A stretch of 64,000 nt of DNA from Gossypium raimondii (taxonomy: Eukaryota > Streptophyta > Magnoliopsida > Malvales > Malvaceae). The stretch's first letter is position 1. Each line of letters starts with the position of its first letter. The notes beneath the pieces were generated by a model. The model did no database searches. It saw nothing but the letters and a program-made list of their open reading frames with translations, and was not told the origin of the DNA. The translations under genes were made by a program, and so were the position numbers. This document shows positions 24,963 to 36,212 of the stretch, piece after piece. The stretch spans positions 14,461,501 to 14,525,500 of the forward strand of contig NC_068577.1 of assembly GCF_025698545.1 (NCBI RefSeq), written 5' to 3'.

Positions 24963-25363
24963 TAGAGGTGACTATGGGCCGGGCGGCCCGGCTGAAATAT
25001 GAGAGGGTTTGGGTAAAAATATAGGCCCGAAATATGGGTTTGGGCAAAAAATGAGGCTGTTTAGAAAAGCGGCAGGCCTCGCACCACTTTTTGACCGGCT
25101 TTGGCCGAATATATAATAAATATATTTTTTATTTTTTAATTTTAAAATATTTTTTTTATTTTTTATTTTTAAAATAAAATTTTGGTGTTTATTAAAAAAA
25201 TGGCCCGGGCCGGGCCAGGCTCGAGCTTAGGAATTTTTCTCGGGCTTGGCCTGGACAAAATTTCAGGTCCATATTTTGGGCCAGGGCGGGTCTAGGCCTA
25301 AGACGCGGGCTGAAATTTTTTTTGGGCCCAGCCTGAACCCGGCCCAGTCCATGATCACCTCTA
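24963..25363. mobile_element. GC-rich hAT-type MITE (401 bp) with 8-bp target-site duplication
   Basis: The termini TAGAGGTGA at 24963 and TCACCTCTA ending at 25363 are inverted copies. They are flanked by ATGTGGGC at 24955-24962 and 25364-25371. The ends are rich in GGCCCGGGCC-like palindromes and the middle is nearly pure A/T. It belongs to the same family as the copy at 60416-60833. No coding capacity. Confidence 0.88.
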
Positions 25364-25419
25364 ATGTGGGCTTATATATATAGGGTTATAGGAAAAAAAT
25401 GGAGAAATGGGGGGCCAAT

Positions 25420-25551
25420 TTTGGGGTTGAGAAGTAGTAAAATGGAGCACCTCTTGACTCTGGTCACGTCCGTCGTAGGTAGTCAGATCGGTGTCGCCTG
25501 ACTGGCAGATTGAACAATCACGGGGTGCTCCATTTTTTTACTTCTCAACCT
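25420..25551. repeat. Imperfect inverted repeat (hairpin) inside the MULE
   Basis: 'gttgagaagtagtaaaatggagcacc' near 25425 is mirrored as 'ggtgctccatttttttacttctcaac' near 25523. The loop is about 70 nt. The arms differ by a few bases. It may be a remnant of a smaller inverted-repeat element. Confidence 0.6.
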
Positions 25552-25599
25552 CGATTCTCTCTTTTTTTTTCTAATGACCAATCATGAGTTTAATGTTTT

Positions 25600-26028
25600 T
25601 TCAATAGTGGTGTCGCCTGACAAAAGCCCTCCACCCCTTAAAATTATTTTTTTTCAACAGCGGTGTCGCTAAAGTTTCACCCTCCACCCCTTAAAATTAT
25701 TTTTTCAATCCGTATACGACTTGTATTGTACCCGGTTCTACTTCATACTGGTGCCATCGTATAGGGTGACATCACCAATAAAAAATAATTTTTTGACCCT
25801 ATTATAGTCTAATGATGGCCAATTGATGATGAGAAAAAAATAGTGGTGCCGCCACCTTATAAGGCACCACCCATGATCACTATTGTAAATAGACCATTTT
25901 AATAAATAAGCTCATAAGCATGATTAAATAAATTTTTATATTATTCAAATAAAAAACTTGTATTTATCATTTAAAATAAAATACTCAACCTCATATTTTA
26001 AACTTGTTAAAAAATTCCACAATGTTAA
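25600..26028 (-). repeat. Right terminal inverted repeat of the MULE, with a local duplication
   Basis: Reverse complement of the left arm from about 25690 to 26028. Just inside it, the phrase 'ccctccaccccttaaaatta' occurs twice (about 25627 and 25680), a roughly 52-bp tandem duplication that the left arm lacks. Confidence 0.7.
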
Positions 26029-26655
26029 GTGATTTTGGAATAAAATATAACATTAAGAAAATTAAATTGTGCTAAATTAAAATAGAAAGAATAAATGTTA
26101 AGTATTGACATAAAGATTAAAATTATATTTTTAAGAGTAGGGAATCATTAATATTTGTCCAAGTTTTATATATTTTTATTTTTTGGATTAATATTTTAAC
26201 CATCAAATTATTATATTTAATATTCAAGGTAATTTATAATTTTAAAAGAAACGATTTTATGTAAAAGATTCAATCAATCAGTAAATATATTAATATATAT
26301 AATATTTTAGATCGATGAAATAAAATAAGTATGAAAAGTAGAATTATATTAATAAAATTAATATTAAAATTATTAAAATATTAATTATATATATAAAAAA
26401 AAAATACCTTAGTGGATTGCTCCTCTCTAGTTGAGTTTAATTTTCTTTTATGATGACTGGATTGGAGCCGGTTGAATCGATATCCCACCTGATTTGGTTC
26501 AGCGAATCAAAGTCTGCAGCTTGGGAGAATCATTTAACTCTTAAAGTGTCTTGTTTGACCCTACACTGCACATCATCGTAGATTCGGTCATAACATTAAC
26601 ACCAGTGTAAGAATAATAGCAACATCAACTCAGATCATCGTCAAACAATCCCAAA
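26029..26655. promoter_or_regulatory. Upstream region of the isopentenyl phosphate kinase gene
   Basis: From 26029 to about 26400 the DNA is AT-rich with no feature. From about 26420 to 26655 the composition becomes mixed, as expected for a promoter and leader. No TATA box can be assigned with confidence. Confidence 0.4.
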
Positions 26656-29292
26656 ATGGAAGAAACCAACCTTAACCAAACAATCCGTTGCATCGTCAAA
26701 CTTGGTCTTTCTCTTTCTCTCAAAGTTCCAAACTTCAACATGTCTTCTGCCACCTCTTCAATTTTCTCTTTTTCTTTTTTGGGTTTAAAACAGGAGGAGC
26801 AGCAATTACTTGTAAAAATGAGCTAGAGAAGATCAATGAAGAGAATCTGGACACAGTTTCATCCCATTTGAGGCAAGCAATGAATCTGGGTTCTTGCTCA
26901 AAGCAAGTTATGGGGATGGATTGGAGTAAAAGAGATGGGGTTTCGGATATTTCTTCTAGTTTATGTGATTTTGGTGATCAGTGTCAGTTCAACGTTGATT
27001 TCAGCAGATTTGTTGTCGTTCATGGTGCAGGTGAGCTTTGATTATGTTTTTAATTTCTGGGTTTTCTTTTTGTGATAATTGGTCCCCTTTTGATATTTGA
27101 TGTAGAAAGAAATGGAATTACTGATTTACGTTTTCCATTTGTAGGTTCATTTGGGCATTTTCAGGCAAGCAAATCTGGGGTTCATAAAGGGGGATTGAAT
27201 CAACCTCTTGTCAAGGCTGGTTTCGTTGCAACTCGAATTTCTGTAAGATATGGCGATTGAAGTTTTTAAGTATATAGAAAAGCATTCCATTTGAATTTTG
27301 TTTTGGTTTATCAATCATGGTATATGCAATCCATTGATTTGCTTATGAAAAAAAATCGAATACTAAGCAAAACTGCAATTGAAGCTTCACTTAGTTCATT
27401 TGTAACACTTGCAGTGATCTTACAGGAAAATAAACCCCTTTTCGCATTTGGTACTTACGTTTTTCGGTGTGGTTTCTTTCCAGGTCACGACTCTTAATCT
27501 TGAAATTGTTCGAGCACTAGCCAGAGGTATCGATCTCTAATTTGTTAAGTTTAACAGATTTAGCTGACAATATTCATTCAATGTGCTAGATCTATTTGTG
27601 TTCCGTGTTGCTGCTTCAATTGTGAGATTAGCCTTGATTATCTCTAATTTTCAAAATAGAACTTATTGCAATGCGTTCGAGTTTACACATAGAAAGTTGG
27701 ATTTTGTCTTAAGAATACCAGAATTTCAGGAAACACAGACTGTTAATTCGTTTAAGTTATTATTTGTTATTGTGCAACTTTTGTTGAATATTCGATGCGT
27801 ACGGGGATCATCATCGTAGAGAATACGACAAATGTATTTAGACTAAAATATTCAACAAACTTCTATGTTAGTTTTTGTATCACACTTCTTTTGTGAGCTG
27901 AAATTTCTGCCTTTGAATGCTTGCAATTTTCTGCTTTTCTGGCCTCATTTTCTGCACTTTGTTTCTCGAAACGACCAAGATGTCAGTAAACCAAGTTTTT
28001 TGCTGTTCTTGCAGAGGGTATTCCTTCTATCGCAATGTCTCCGTATTCATGTGGATGGTCAACCTCCGAAAGAAATGTTAGAAGCATCTAAAGAGTTGTT
28101 TGTTAGATTACAAATCAACATCAATTAAGCAGCCAATTTCCTCTTCCTTTTATGTTTTCTATAACCTTTAACCCATATGTTTCTTCAGGTAGCTTCTGCT
28201 GATTTGTTGGGAGTAGCCAAAGCGATTGACTCAGGCTTTATCCCTGTAAGTTTGTTCGAATTCCTTAATTTGTTGATAGTGCAGGTTCAATATCTGACAA
28301 TGCAGCATCTATCGAATTATGACCTTGTTGTACGTTTCCTATAAATTGTCTAATATCGTTTTATTTTATTACGTTTTTATAGGTTTTACACGGAGATGCA
28401 GTACTTGATGACCGCCTGGTATGATATCTTTAAGCATTTCCAAATTTAGGATTTTGTTATTTCTCATATTGGACCTATATGATAACTTGTAAAATCAGGG
28501 ATGCACCATTTTGAGCGGAGATGTTATCATCCGTCATCTTGCAGAACACCTGAGGCCGGAATATGTCGTCTTTCTTGTATCCTTCAGCCGTCTAGTGAAT
28601 TCCATTGATCTCTTGTTACATGCTCCTAAAATCGGTTTATTCACACTGCATTCTAGATGTTTAACATTGTTCCATGCTTGTTTTCCAATTAATATGATAT
28701 ATAAGACTGATGTTTCGGGTGTATATGACCGACCACCAACCGATCCAAATGCTGTTCTCTTAAGAGAAATAGGTGAGCCACTTGCTATTAACTGCAAATC
28801 CGACACTTGCATAAATCTTGATGGTTATGACAATATTCGTGTTTATATCAGCCGTGGATGAAGATGGAAAGTGGTCCGTTGTGAAACCAACTCCGCAAAG
28901 CATGAACAAGCAAGGTACATTTTCCTTATCATCATTTGCATGAACTTCGAATATAATGGAGAGAAGAGCTTTTTAGCTATGCTACTGAAAATATTGATTT
29001 GTCGAACAGTTGAAATAACGGTAGCAGCTCATGATACGACTGGGGGAATGGTGACCAAAATATCGGAAGCTGCAATGATTGCAAAGCTCGGAATTGACGT
29101 TTACATAGTGAAGGTAAACGGCAATGCTTTTTCCATATCGAAACCATAGGCTTCATTGGCTCATTGGCCCCAATGCACTGTTTGCAAAACTTTCAGGCCG
29201 CCACAAGCCACTCATTGAGAGCATTGAGGGGAGAACTGAGACATGACATACCAGATGACTGGCTCGGGACGGTTATCCGGTTCTCAAGATAG
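26656..29292 (+). CDS. Isopentenyl phosphate kinase (IPK), 12 exons, 329 aa
   Basis: Exons are 26656-26704, 26794-27030, 27145-27242, 27484-27526, 28015-28076, 28189-28245, 28383-28418, 28499-28576, 28706-28772, 28852-28914, 29010-29113 and 29197-29292. All introns are GT-AG and phases sum to 330 codons with TAG. IPK belongs to the amino acid kinase fold. It phosphorylates isopentenyl phosphate (and dimethylallyl phosphate) with ATP to give IPP (or DMAPP), feeding terpenoid synthesis in the cytosol. Motifs in order: KLGGAAITCK (15-24) for nucleotide binding; HGAGSFGH (93-100), whose histidines include the family's substrate-binding His; GVHKGGLNQPLVKAGF; EGIPSIAMSPYSCGW; GFIPVLHGDAVLD; GCTILSGDVIIRHLA; TDVSGVYDRPP; DTTGGMVTKI; and a C-terminal RGELRHDIPDDWLGT. 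Length matches plant IPKs of about 330 aa. The shortest exons are 36, 43 and 49 nt. No signal peptide. The nearest gene, at 30301, runs in the opposite direction. Identification is firm. Confidence 0.95.
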
Positions 29293-29773
29293 ATCGCACG
29301 AGGTATTGGAGGATATTTTATGACTAATCAGGGAACAATATCTTGGAGCCTTTTTCAAGTGAAGATATAAATTCCAACAAAGTGACATTTTGCGTCACCA
29401 TGCTTGCCTCTCTTCAAAGTCGGAACTTCCACAACCTGTAATAACATTTAGTACACGAAAGAACTGGTTGATGTTTTAGTAGATTATGAACAACATGACC
29501 AAATCCCTCTACTTTGCAATTTTTATGGATTTACTTCTTATATCTGTAATCTGAAATTTATATTGAGGTGCCTATTTACAAAAACTAAATAATTTCCTTT
29601 TTGACTTTCAACCATTTCTTCAATCACATACCACTTTCTTAGCACCTTTATTTTTTAAAGAAAATAAATAAAAAAGGCAAAAGATTTTATTTATTATATG
29701 TGTGATTTGCAACTGGTCGCCTATTTCATCTAATTTAAAGAAAAATATGAATAATCCAAATTTATACTTTCAA
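29293..29773. other. Region between two convergent genes
   Basis: This should contain the 3' untranslated regions of the IPK gene (+) and of the hydrophobic-protein gene (-). No further feature is visible. Confidence 0.5.
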
Positions 29774-30301
29774 CTATACAATAAAATCCCTGCTAACTAC
29801 TGAGCTAGCGACGATTCTGATTACGTAAGTTGGATTTTCTTCCATGTCGCCGACATGGAGAGGAGACGGTGAGCTTGAACTTTCTTCGTTGCGAGTGAAG
29901 CTAAATGACCAAGTTGGAAGGGAGTGAAGGAAGGCATGAAACCAGCGGAAAAGGTGTTTAAAAAGATCAAACAACAATCCATGGCATGGATAGGAGAGAA
30001 GGATGAAGAAATGGAAAGGCCAGAAGAGGGAAGGTGGGAAAAAGAGGGAAGCTAAAAGGGATGCAGTTACCGCAATGGAGAAATCTCCGGTACGAAACCA
30101 GATAAGGTTGAGGTTGAGAGGGAGGTCAGCAGAGATGAAGAGGAAGGGTAGAACAAAGAAGAGTGCAACAAACAGAAATGGGAGCTCAATAATTGAATAT
30201 TTTCTGACAAAGATTAAGGAATCACCATCCGAGTTGGAAGGGCTTAAGAATAAAGAAAGGATCAAAGTCAACACGGGAGGGATACAGTATCGAAGATCCA
30301 T
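29774..30301 (-). CDS. Small hydrophobic protein, likely membrane-associated, function unknown
   Basis: A single uninterrupted frame of 175 codons on the minus strand starts with MDLRYC at 30301. An in-frame ATG at 30340 would add 13 hydrophilic residues. I prefer the shorter start because it puts a hydrophobic stretch (PPVLTLILSLFLSPS) right at the N-terminus, like a signal peptide or anchor. Two or three further hydrophobic segments follow: LPFLFVALFFVLPFLFISAD, then AVTASLLASLFFPP to ILLSYPCHGLL. A hydrophilic Ser-rich tail follows (SFTRNEESSSSPSP). The length of the open frame in AT-rich DNA and its amphipathic pattern support a real gene, and it lies in a repeat-poor part of the window. 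I do not recognise a named family. The + strand frame opposite it (30003-30386) is Lys/Arg-rich and looks like its shadow. Confidence 0.6.
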   Translation of the reverse strand: MDLRYCIPPVLTLILSLFLSPSNSDGDSLIFVRKYSIIELPFLFVALFFVLPFLFISADLPLNLNLIWFRTGDFSIAVTASLLASLFFPPSLFWPFHFFILLSYPCHGLLFDLFKHLFRWFHAFLHSLPTWSFSFTRNEESSSSPSPLHVGDMEENPTYVIRIVASSVVSRDFIV

Positions 30302-30394
30302 CGGTACCTGGTTTCCGGCTTTGTTCTCTTTTTCGGTCAAGGAGCTCTGTTCTACTCTTGAGGGTGGAAGGTTTGGTATTTATTGATGGTTCTC

Positions 30395-30682
30395 AAACTT
30401 TTCCTCCGAAATATGTAGGTCCCAAACTTTTTCTCTTGAATAAGTTAATTTTTTTTTTTTGAATAAGTTGATCCCAAACTTTTTTTTAATAAGTTCATCT
30501 AATTTTTTTGTTAAACAAATTGATTCCAAACTTTTTTTAAAATAAGTTTATCTTTTCTTTTGTTGAATAAGTTGATCCCAATTTTTTTTATAAGTTCTTC
30601 CCAAGCTATTTTTTTGTGTCTAGATATGTAGATCCCAAACTTTTTTTGAATAAGTTAATTTTTTTGTTGAATAAGTTGATTA
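30395..30682 (+). repeat. Minisatellite, left half (unit with GATCCCAAACTTTTT)
   Basis: Degenerate copies of a unit of about 25-30 bp, 'gaataagttgatcccaaacttttttt', are repeated. The same array resumes at 38285, so the copia element at 30683-38284 split it. Confidence 0.75.
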
Positions 30683-30904
30683 CATTATGAATATCTTATT
30701 AAGTGGATGCCCATCATTATTAAGATATTAAATTCTAATAGTTATTAGAATTAGATCTCTACTTATTTTATACTTCTTATGCCTATAAATAAAGACTACG
30801 ATGAAGCATTATAATCATCCCTTTGATTAATAAAATGCATTCTCTAATATTGCTTTCATATTTTCTTTATTCTTTATTCTTCCATCTTTCTTTATTTTAT
30901 AACA
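30683..30904 (+). repeat. 5' LTR of the copia element (222 bp)
   Basis: Aligned with 38049-38284. The first two bases are CA instead of TG. Relative to the 3' LTR it lacks a short segment containing 'aagttttgatgtact'. It holds a TATA-like 'cctataaataaag' and 'aataaaatgc'. Confidence 0.85.
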
Positions 30905-30949
30905 CGTTATCAGCACGATGATTCTCTATTTTTTCAAAATCTTTCGAAG

Positions 30950-31848
30950 TCGTCCTACAAATCAATCTTCAGGATGTTGAAAGATCCAATCTTAGAATAG
31001 ATGCTCGTGATAATAGTCAAGGTGATGACGATAATGTTAAAGATCTTCAGGTATATTTTACTATATTTTATTTATTATATCATATTTATTATAATTGGAG
31101 AATAATCATGACAACATGAATGGATAGATTTTGATTTAAAATCCACGTATGTTTACGATGGTGATTATGAAATAAAAAATCAATAGAGGTGTTTAGAAGT
31201 CTGTCCTACCAGATTTGTTGCATTTCTCGAAGTGAATGTAAACATAAAGAAAATAAAAGATATACTCATGGACCACTAAAAGTGGGAACATAGTAATAAA
31301 TAAGAGAACAATAAGAGTTCTCAAGATAACTCTTCAAATGGTAAAGATAACTTATGTTATCAATGTGATATGAAATATTATTGGCCATATATGTGACGTA
31401 TGCCTAAATATTTTGTTTTTGTTAATATTCTTTGAGGAATGATATGAGAATGTAGTAATGAATTCTATCATTATAAATAGAAAATATTTATCTTATTTGG
31501 TACTAAAACAAATAAATATTATTCCAATATTTGATAGTACAAAATAAGTTGAAAGCTTTAAAAGAGCTAATATATCAATATCTAAAAAGCATAAAATTTG
31601 CTATTCACTAAAGCGAATATTGCATATAATTATTTAGAAATTATATTTATTGACTTGGTGACATTATAGACTTCACATTGATTTAGACATTTCCAGTAGT
31701 AAATGTCACAATAGTACTTATATGTGGATACAAATTAAAAGGAATGATAATAAAATTATAAATTTGTTACAATTTAGTACAGTTGAAACACATGTTAAAG
31801 TAAACCAGAAGTTTACTAATACAAATGTGTTTACTACTTAGCCTGACC
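30950..31848 (+). pseudogene. Copia gag and protease remnant
   Basis: Frames are short and interrupted. A zinc-knuckle relic is visible near 31340-31392 (CYQCDMKYYWPY), with the last ligands lost. Downstream text resembles the protease-linker region of copia polyproteins. The solo LTR at 31849 interrupts it. Confidence 0.6.
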
Positions 31849-34800
31849 TGTAACAGCCCGTTTTCAGTGAAATCAGAATAGTGGTTTCAAGACCACAAAT
31901 CCGAGGTCAGAAGAAAATTATTTTAATATTATTGCATGATCTACCGTATGATAGGAATATCGTATAAAAATTACGTTAAGCAAAATTTTACCGATTACAT
32001 GTATTATTGATAAAAGGACCAAATTGTATGAAATGCAAAAGTTGAGTTCTAGTAGCTATAGGTAGCAAATAGCTATGGAATTCAAAATTTGAGGTCCTTA
32101 TATGACAATTGGACCATTAAGAGGAGTCAGTAGATAAGTTTGATGATTCATCCATGGAAAATTAAATAAAAAAATGACTAAATTGGAAATTGAAATAATT
32201 AAAGATGATAATAGTCTAATATCATCTTATTTCATCATCTTCCCCAAATTTAAATACATGGAAACCCTAGCTAAGAGAAAAGAACTAAAGCAAGCTTATT
32301 TGACTTAATTAGGTAAGCAATCTTGTCCCGCTTTTTAGTAATTTTTATATTTCCGAGATCGTAATAACCTAATCTAGCTATTTTGGGGATTAATTTGCAA
32401 AGTTATCAAAGTATTAAAATTTTTCCATGGATGAGTATGCTGAAATTTTGAATTTTATGGTAGAAAATGAAACGTTGTTGGTAGATAAACAACTTTTGTA
32501 AAGGAAATTTTCATGAAATTGTGATTTAGGGACTAAATTGAAAAGATGTAAAATTCATGGAAAAATTCTAATTTTTGTGAAATAAATGGACTGTTATTGT
32601 CATGTGAAAAATTCGGCTAGGCTTGGAATAAGGATTAAATTGCATGAATTTCATTTTCCGAGCCTAGGGATGAAATCAGAATTAATTAAAAGTATAGGGG
32701 AAAAATGATACTTTTACTAAAATGTGAATTGGTCTGAATTGAATATGAATTGTATTAAATTAAGTTAAATTTACTCGTATAGATTTGGATAGATCTAGTA
32801 CAGAATTGGATCGAGGAAAACAAAAAGTAACAGATTAGTAGCATACAAGTTCACGAACATTGTCGAGGTAAGTTCATGTAATTAAATTGTATATATTTAT
32901 ATGTTTGAATTGAATATTGTATATGTGAATTGTATAAATGTCATATATATATGAACTTGATCACATGTCTGATAATGCCCGATAAATATTAAGTCTCGTT
33001 GGAATAAATGAAATTCGATTGGATACAGGGTTCCCCATTGGTTGTGGTCTTGCATATGTTGTGGACACACCATAGCTCGAAAGAGAATCTCATTATTAGC
33101 CCTCTTGAGCTTCTCGTTATATGGTTCTTGCGAGCTTCCCGTTAACAGCTCTTTAGAGCATCCCGATTTGGTTGTGATTCTGCATATGTTGTAGACACGC
33201 CATAGCTCTTATGTGCATCCCGATATATGGCTCTTTGTGAGCTTCTCGATTAAAGGCTCTTTGTGGGCTTCCTGATTAATGGTTCTCTAGAGCTTCCCAT
33301 TATGACTCGCTTGAACTTCCCGATATATGGCTATCTAGAGCTTCCCTTTAATGGCTCTTCGGAGCTACCCATTATTGGCTTGCTTGAGCTTCCCAATTAT
33401 GGCTTTTATGAGCTTCCTGTTATATGGCTCGAGAGAGGGCTCCCCGATTTTGTGCTATAACGAGCACTCCCGAATATGAATTGACGAATTACAATTTGTA
33501 CACTTCAAGTGTACTATTTGTGTATCTATCGATATTTCTAATAAATTCAACTGCCAAAGTTCTGACATGGAATAATTTGAATTTCAAATGAATTATTATG
33601 AAAATTTTACATGATGAACTCATATTTGAATATTGATATTCGCATGAAATACGTGACTAACATGTTTCTAGAGATTATATGTGTTTAGACAAATTGCCAA
33701 ACTCCTTTGGATGAATTTTTGCATGTTTATTTTATATGTAAATGAATGGTAAGTTAATTTCCCATTATACGAACTTACTAAGCATTATATTCTTACTTTG
33801 TTTTATTCCCTCTGTTTTATAGTACTTAGAAGCTCGTAAAGGTTGGAGGCTGGTCGGAGCATCATCACATTATCCCATGGCTCAGTTTGGTACAACTAGA
33901 AAACTAATTTAAGTTATAATGGCATGTATAGGTTAAGTACCCAATATTGGCATAATAATGTTTTGGTTGTAACTAGCCGTTGGAATGGCTAGTGTTTGGC
34001 ATATTTTGATGTAATTATATAAGGCCTTATCATGCTTGATATGTGATGGTTGAATGATGGAAGTTACATAAGCATGTTAAGGATTGCATGAATTGGTAAA
34101 ATATACATATATATTTATATGGCCAATTAGGTAAGATTGAATACTTGGATATATGGGATGTTGTGACATGTATTGAGCTTGAAATTGGCTTGAATTGAAG
34201 GTCTTATTGTGACTTGTAATGGCGCAAAATTGGTTGGTTAGGTTGATGCCAAGTTGGGTGAGAAAAATGGTCTATTTTTGTCCACACAGGCAGAGATACT
34301 GGCGTGTGTCCGTGTGTCCCCTGCATCCTTAAAATTGAGAAACAGAATGCTTAGGTATTTTCACATGGGCAGAGACACGAACGTTTTTCTCAGCCGTGTG
34401 TGACACATGGCCTAGCGCATGGGCGTTTGTTTTGGCTGTGTGACCCCGCACCTAATTAATACAAATTAAATTGTTCACACGGCTTAGCACATGGGTGTGT
34501 GGCTTGGCCATGTAACCCAAGTCAGAGAGTTACACGGGTATGGACACGGGTTGGGATATGACCGTGTGGCGCACATTGAATACCCACAAGGCCTAAGACA
34601 CGGGTATGTCTCTTGGCTGTGTGTGCCACACGGCACACACGGCTTGACCAAAAGGGCGTGTGTCCCCTGCACCTAAGGAAAATTTTAAAATTTTACGAAA
34701 AATTCTCTAAGTTCCCGGTTTATTCCTAACTTGTTTCTAATGCATAATTTGGGCCTCGAGGACTCATATGAGGGACATTATAATTGATTTTTGATATGAA

Positions 34801-34894
34801 TAGTAAATGACATAAATTAGCCGTATTGATCTATAAACTCTGGTAATGCTCCGTAACCTTGTTTTGGCGACGAATATGGGTTAGGGTTGTTACA
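31849..34894 (+). mobile_element. Solo LTR (3046 bp), gypsy-like, inserted in the copia element
   Basis: It starts TGTAACAGCCCG and ends GGTTGTTACA, with the perfect 5-bp duplication TGACC at 31844-31848 and 34895-34899. No internal gag or pol is present, so it is a solo LTR or LTR-like non-autonomous unit. It contains a short tandem region at about 33060-33460 and a CACACGG-type palindrome cluster at about 34280-34670. Confidence 0.85.
33060..33470 (+). repeat. Degenerate tandem array inside the solo LTR
   Basis: Units of about 28-34 bp with the core 'gagcttcccgattatggctc' recur more than ten times with changes. The frame 33263-33460, with repeated PNYGFLELP-like phrases, is a product of the array and not a gene. 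Confidence 0.75.
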
Positions 34895-35129
34895 TGACCA
34901 GTTAAACCATCCTAGATCGTATATGATGCGAAAATTAATTGAGAATTCATATGAACATCCATTAAAGAATCAGAAGATTCTTTAATTTAAAGAATTCTCA
35001 TTTGTTGCTTGTTCTCAATAAAAATTGGTCCTTAGAAACTCACTAGCTAAAGTTAAGATTTAATGTCTTGCATTTATGAAATGAATATGGGTCCATTCAT
35101 TCACCATGTGGATGGTTTTGATATTATAT

Positions 35130-35560
35130 GATTTTGGTAGATGCATCTACAAAATAATCACATGTGTTATCAACTCGCAACTTGTCGTTTGCGAGATTGC
35201 TTGTTTAAATGATTAATTTTAGATTATGCAGCTAAAACAATTCATCTTGCTAATGTTGGTGAGTTTACATCCCAAGTTTTCAATGATTATTGCATGTCAA
35301 TTGGGATAAAAGTTGAACATCCTGTAGCTCATGTTCACACACAAAATGATTTAGCTGAATTGTTTATCAAATGCCTCAAACTAATAGCTAAATCATTACT
35401 TATGAGAAAAAAAACTTTCTATTTCAGCATGAGATTGTATTGATTTACATGTTGCACGCATCAAGCCAATAAATTATAAATACTCCTCATTACAATTGAT
35501 TTTTGGTCAAGAGCCAAATATTTCCCATCTTACAATTTTTTTGGATGTGCAGTATATGTT
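35130..35560 (+). pseudogene. Copia integrase remnant
   Basis: Reads, with stops, as an integrase core: AIHLANVGEFTSQVFNDYCMS, then VEHPVAHVHTQNDLAE, the usual 'HTQNGxAE' region containing the catalytic Glu, followed by KCLKLIAKSLL. Downstream similarity fades with frameshifts. Confidence 0.75.
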
Positions 35561-36212
35561 CTAACTGCTCCACCATAACGCACAAAGATGGGTCATTATA
35601 AGAGATTGGGAATCTATATTTATATGAGTCTCCTTATAATATTTTTGAGCTATTAATTCGATATTTAGTTATGACAAGAGTTGTCAGTTTTCCCAACATT
35701 AGGGGGAGAGAATAAAAAGTTGGATTAATAAAGTATTTGAAATGAATTATCAGTGTCTAAGATCCTCGTGCAAAGCAATGTGAACCAGAAGTTCAATAGA
35801 TAATTCATTTTACAAATCAACTGCCAGATTCATTAAATCTCACATACCAGCTGAAAACGCTCCAATACGAATTGATGTCCTAATAGGGCAAACTGTTAAT
35901 GCAAAAGAAAGTAATCCATGCATGAAGCGTTGAAGACCGGTCGGTTCCAAAGATAAAAATCCTCGTAAAAATAAGGGAACAAACATTCAAGATGGTCATA
36001 TAGTGGAGGCGAGGGTTCCTAAAGAGACCCATGACATAACTAATTATAAAACTTGATAAGAGATTCAAGTACCTAAAAGTGAAAATGGAAATGATGAAAA
36101 TAAAGAGATCTCAATAAGTTATGTCAATACGAGAAAAATATGGAACAAAAACAAAATGTAGTTGTCGACAACAATTTTGCTTATAATGTTGCTATTGAAA
36201 TAAGAAAAGAAA

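Larger units (their letters stand above)
17962..26028 (+). mobile_element. Mutator-like element (MULE) with long terminal inverted repeats, about 8.1 kb
   Basis: The left end (from about 17962-17975) and the right end (to about 26020-26028) are inverted copies of each other. GTGGAA.TTTTTAACAAGTTTAAA is shared at the tips. Further in, 'caatagtgat.atgggtggtgcc' at 18278 pairs with its reverse complement near 25858-25884. Similarity goes on, with gaps, to about 18450 and back to about 25690. Between them lie a MuDR-type transposase pseudogene (+) and a plant mobile domain pseudogene (-). I could not find the 9-bp target-site duplication, so the outer limits are approximate. A hAT MITE (24963-25363) has inserted near the right end. 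Confidence 0.8.

Noticed and set aside
30003..30386. Lys/Arg-rich ORF of 127 codons on the + strand
   Set aside because: It lies antisense to the hydrophobic-protein frame. Its composition is what the reverse reading of such a frame gives, and it has no domain.
33060..33470. Regularly spaced short repeats, considered as a CRISPR-like array
   Set aside because: Units are degenerate, adjacent and without unique spacers, and the host is a plant genome. It is a tandem array in an LTR.
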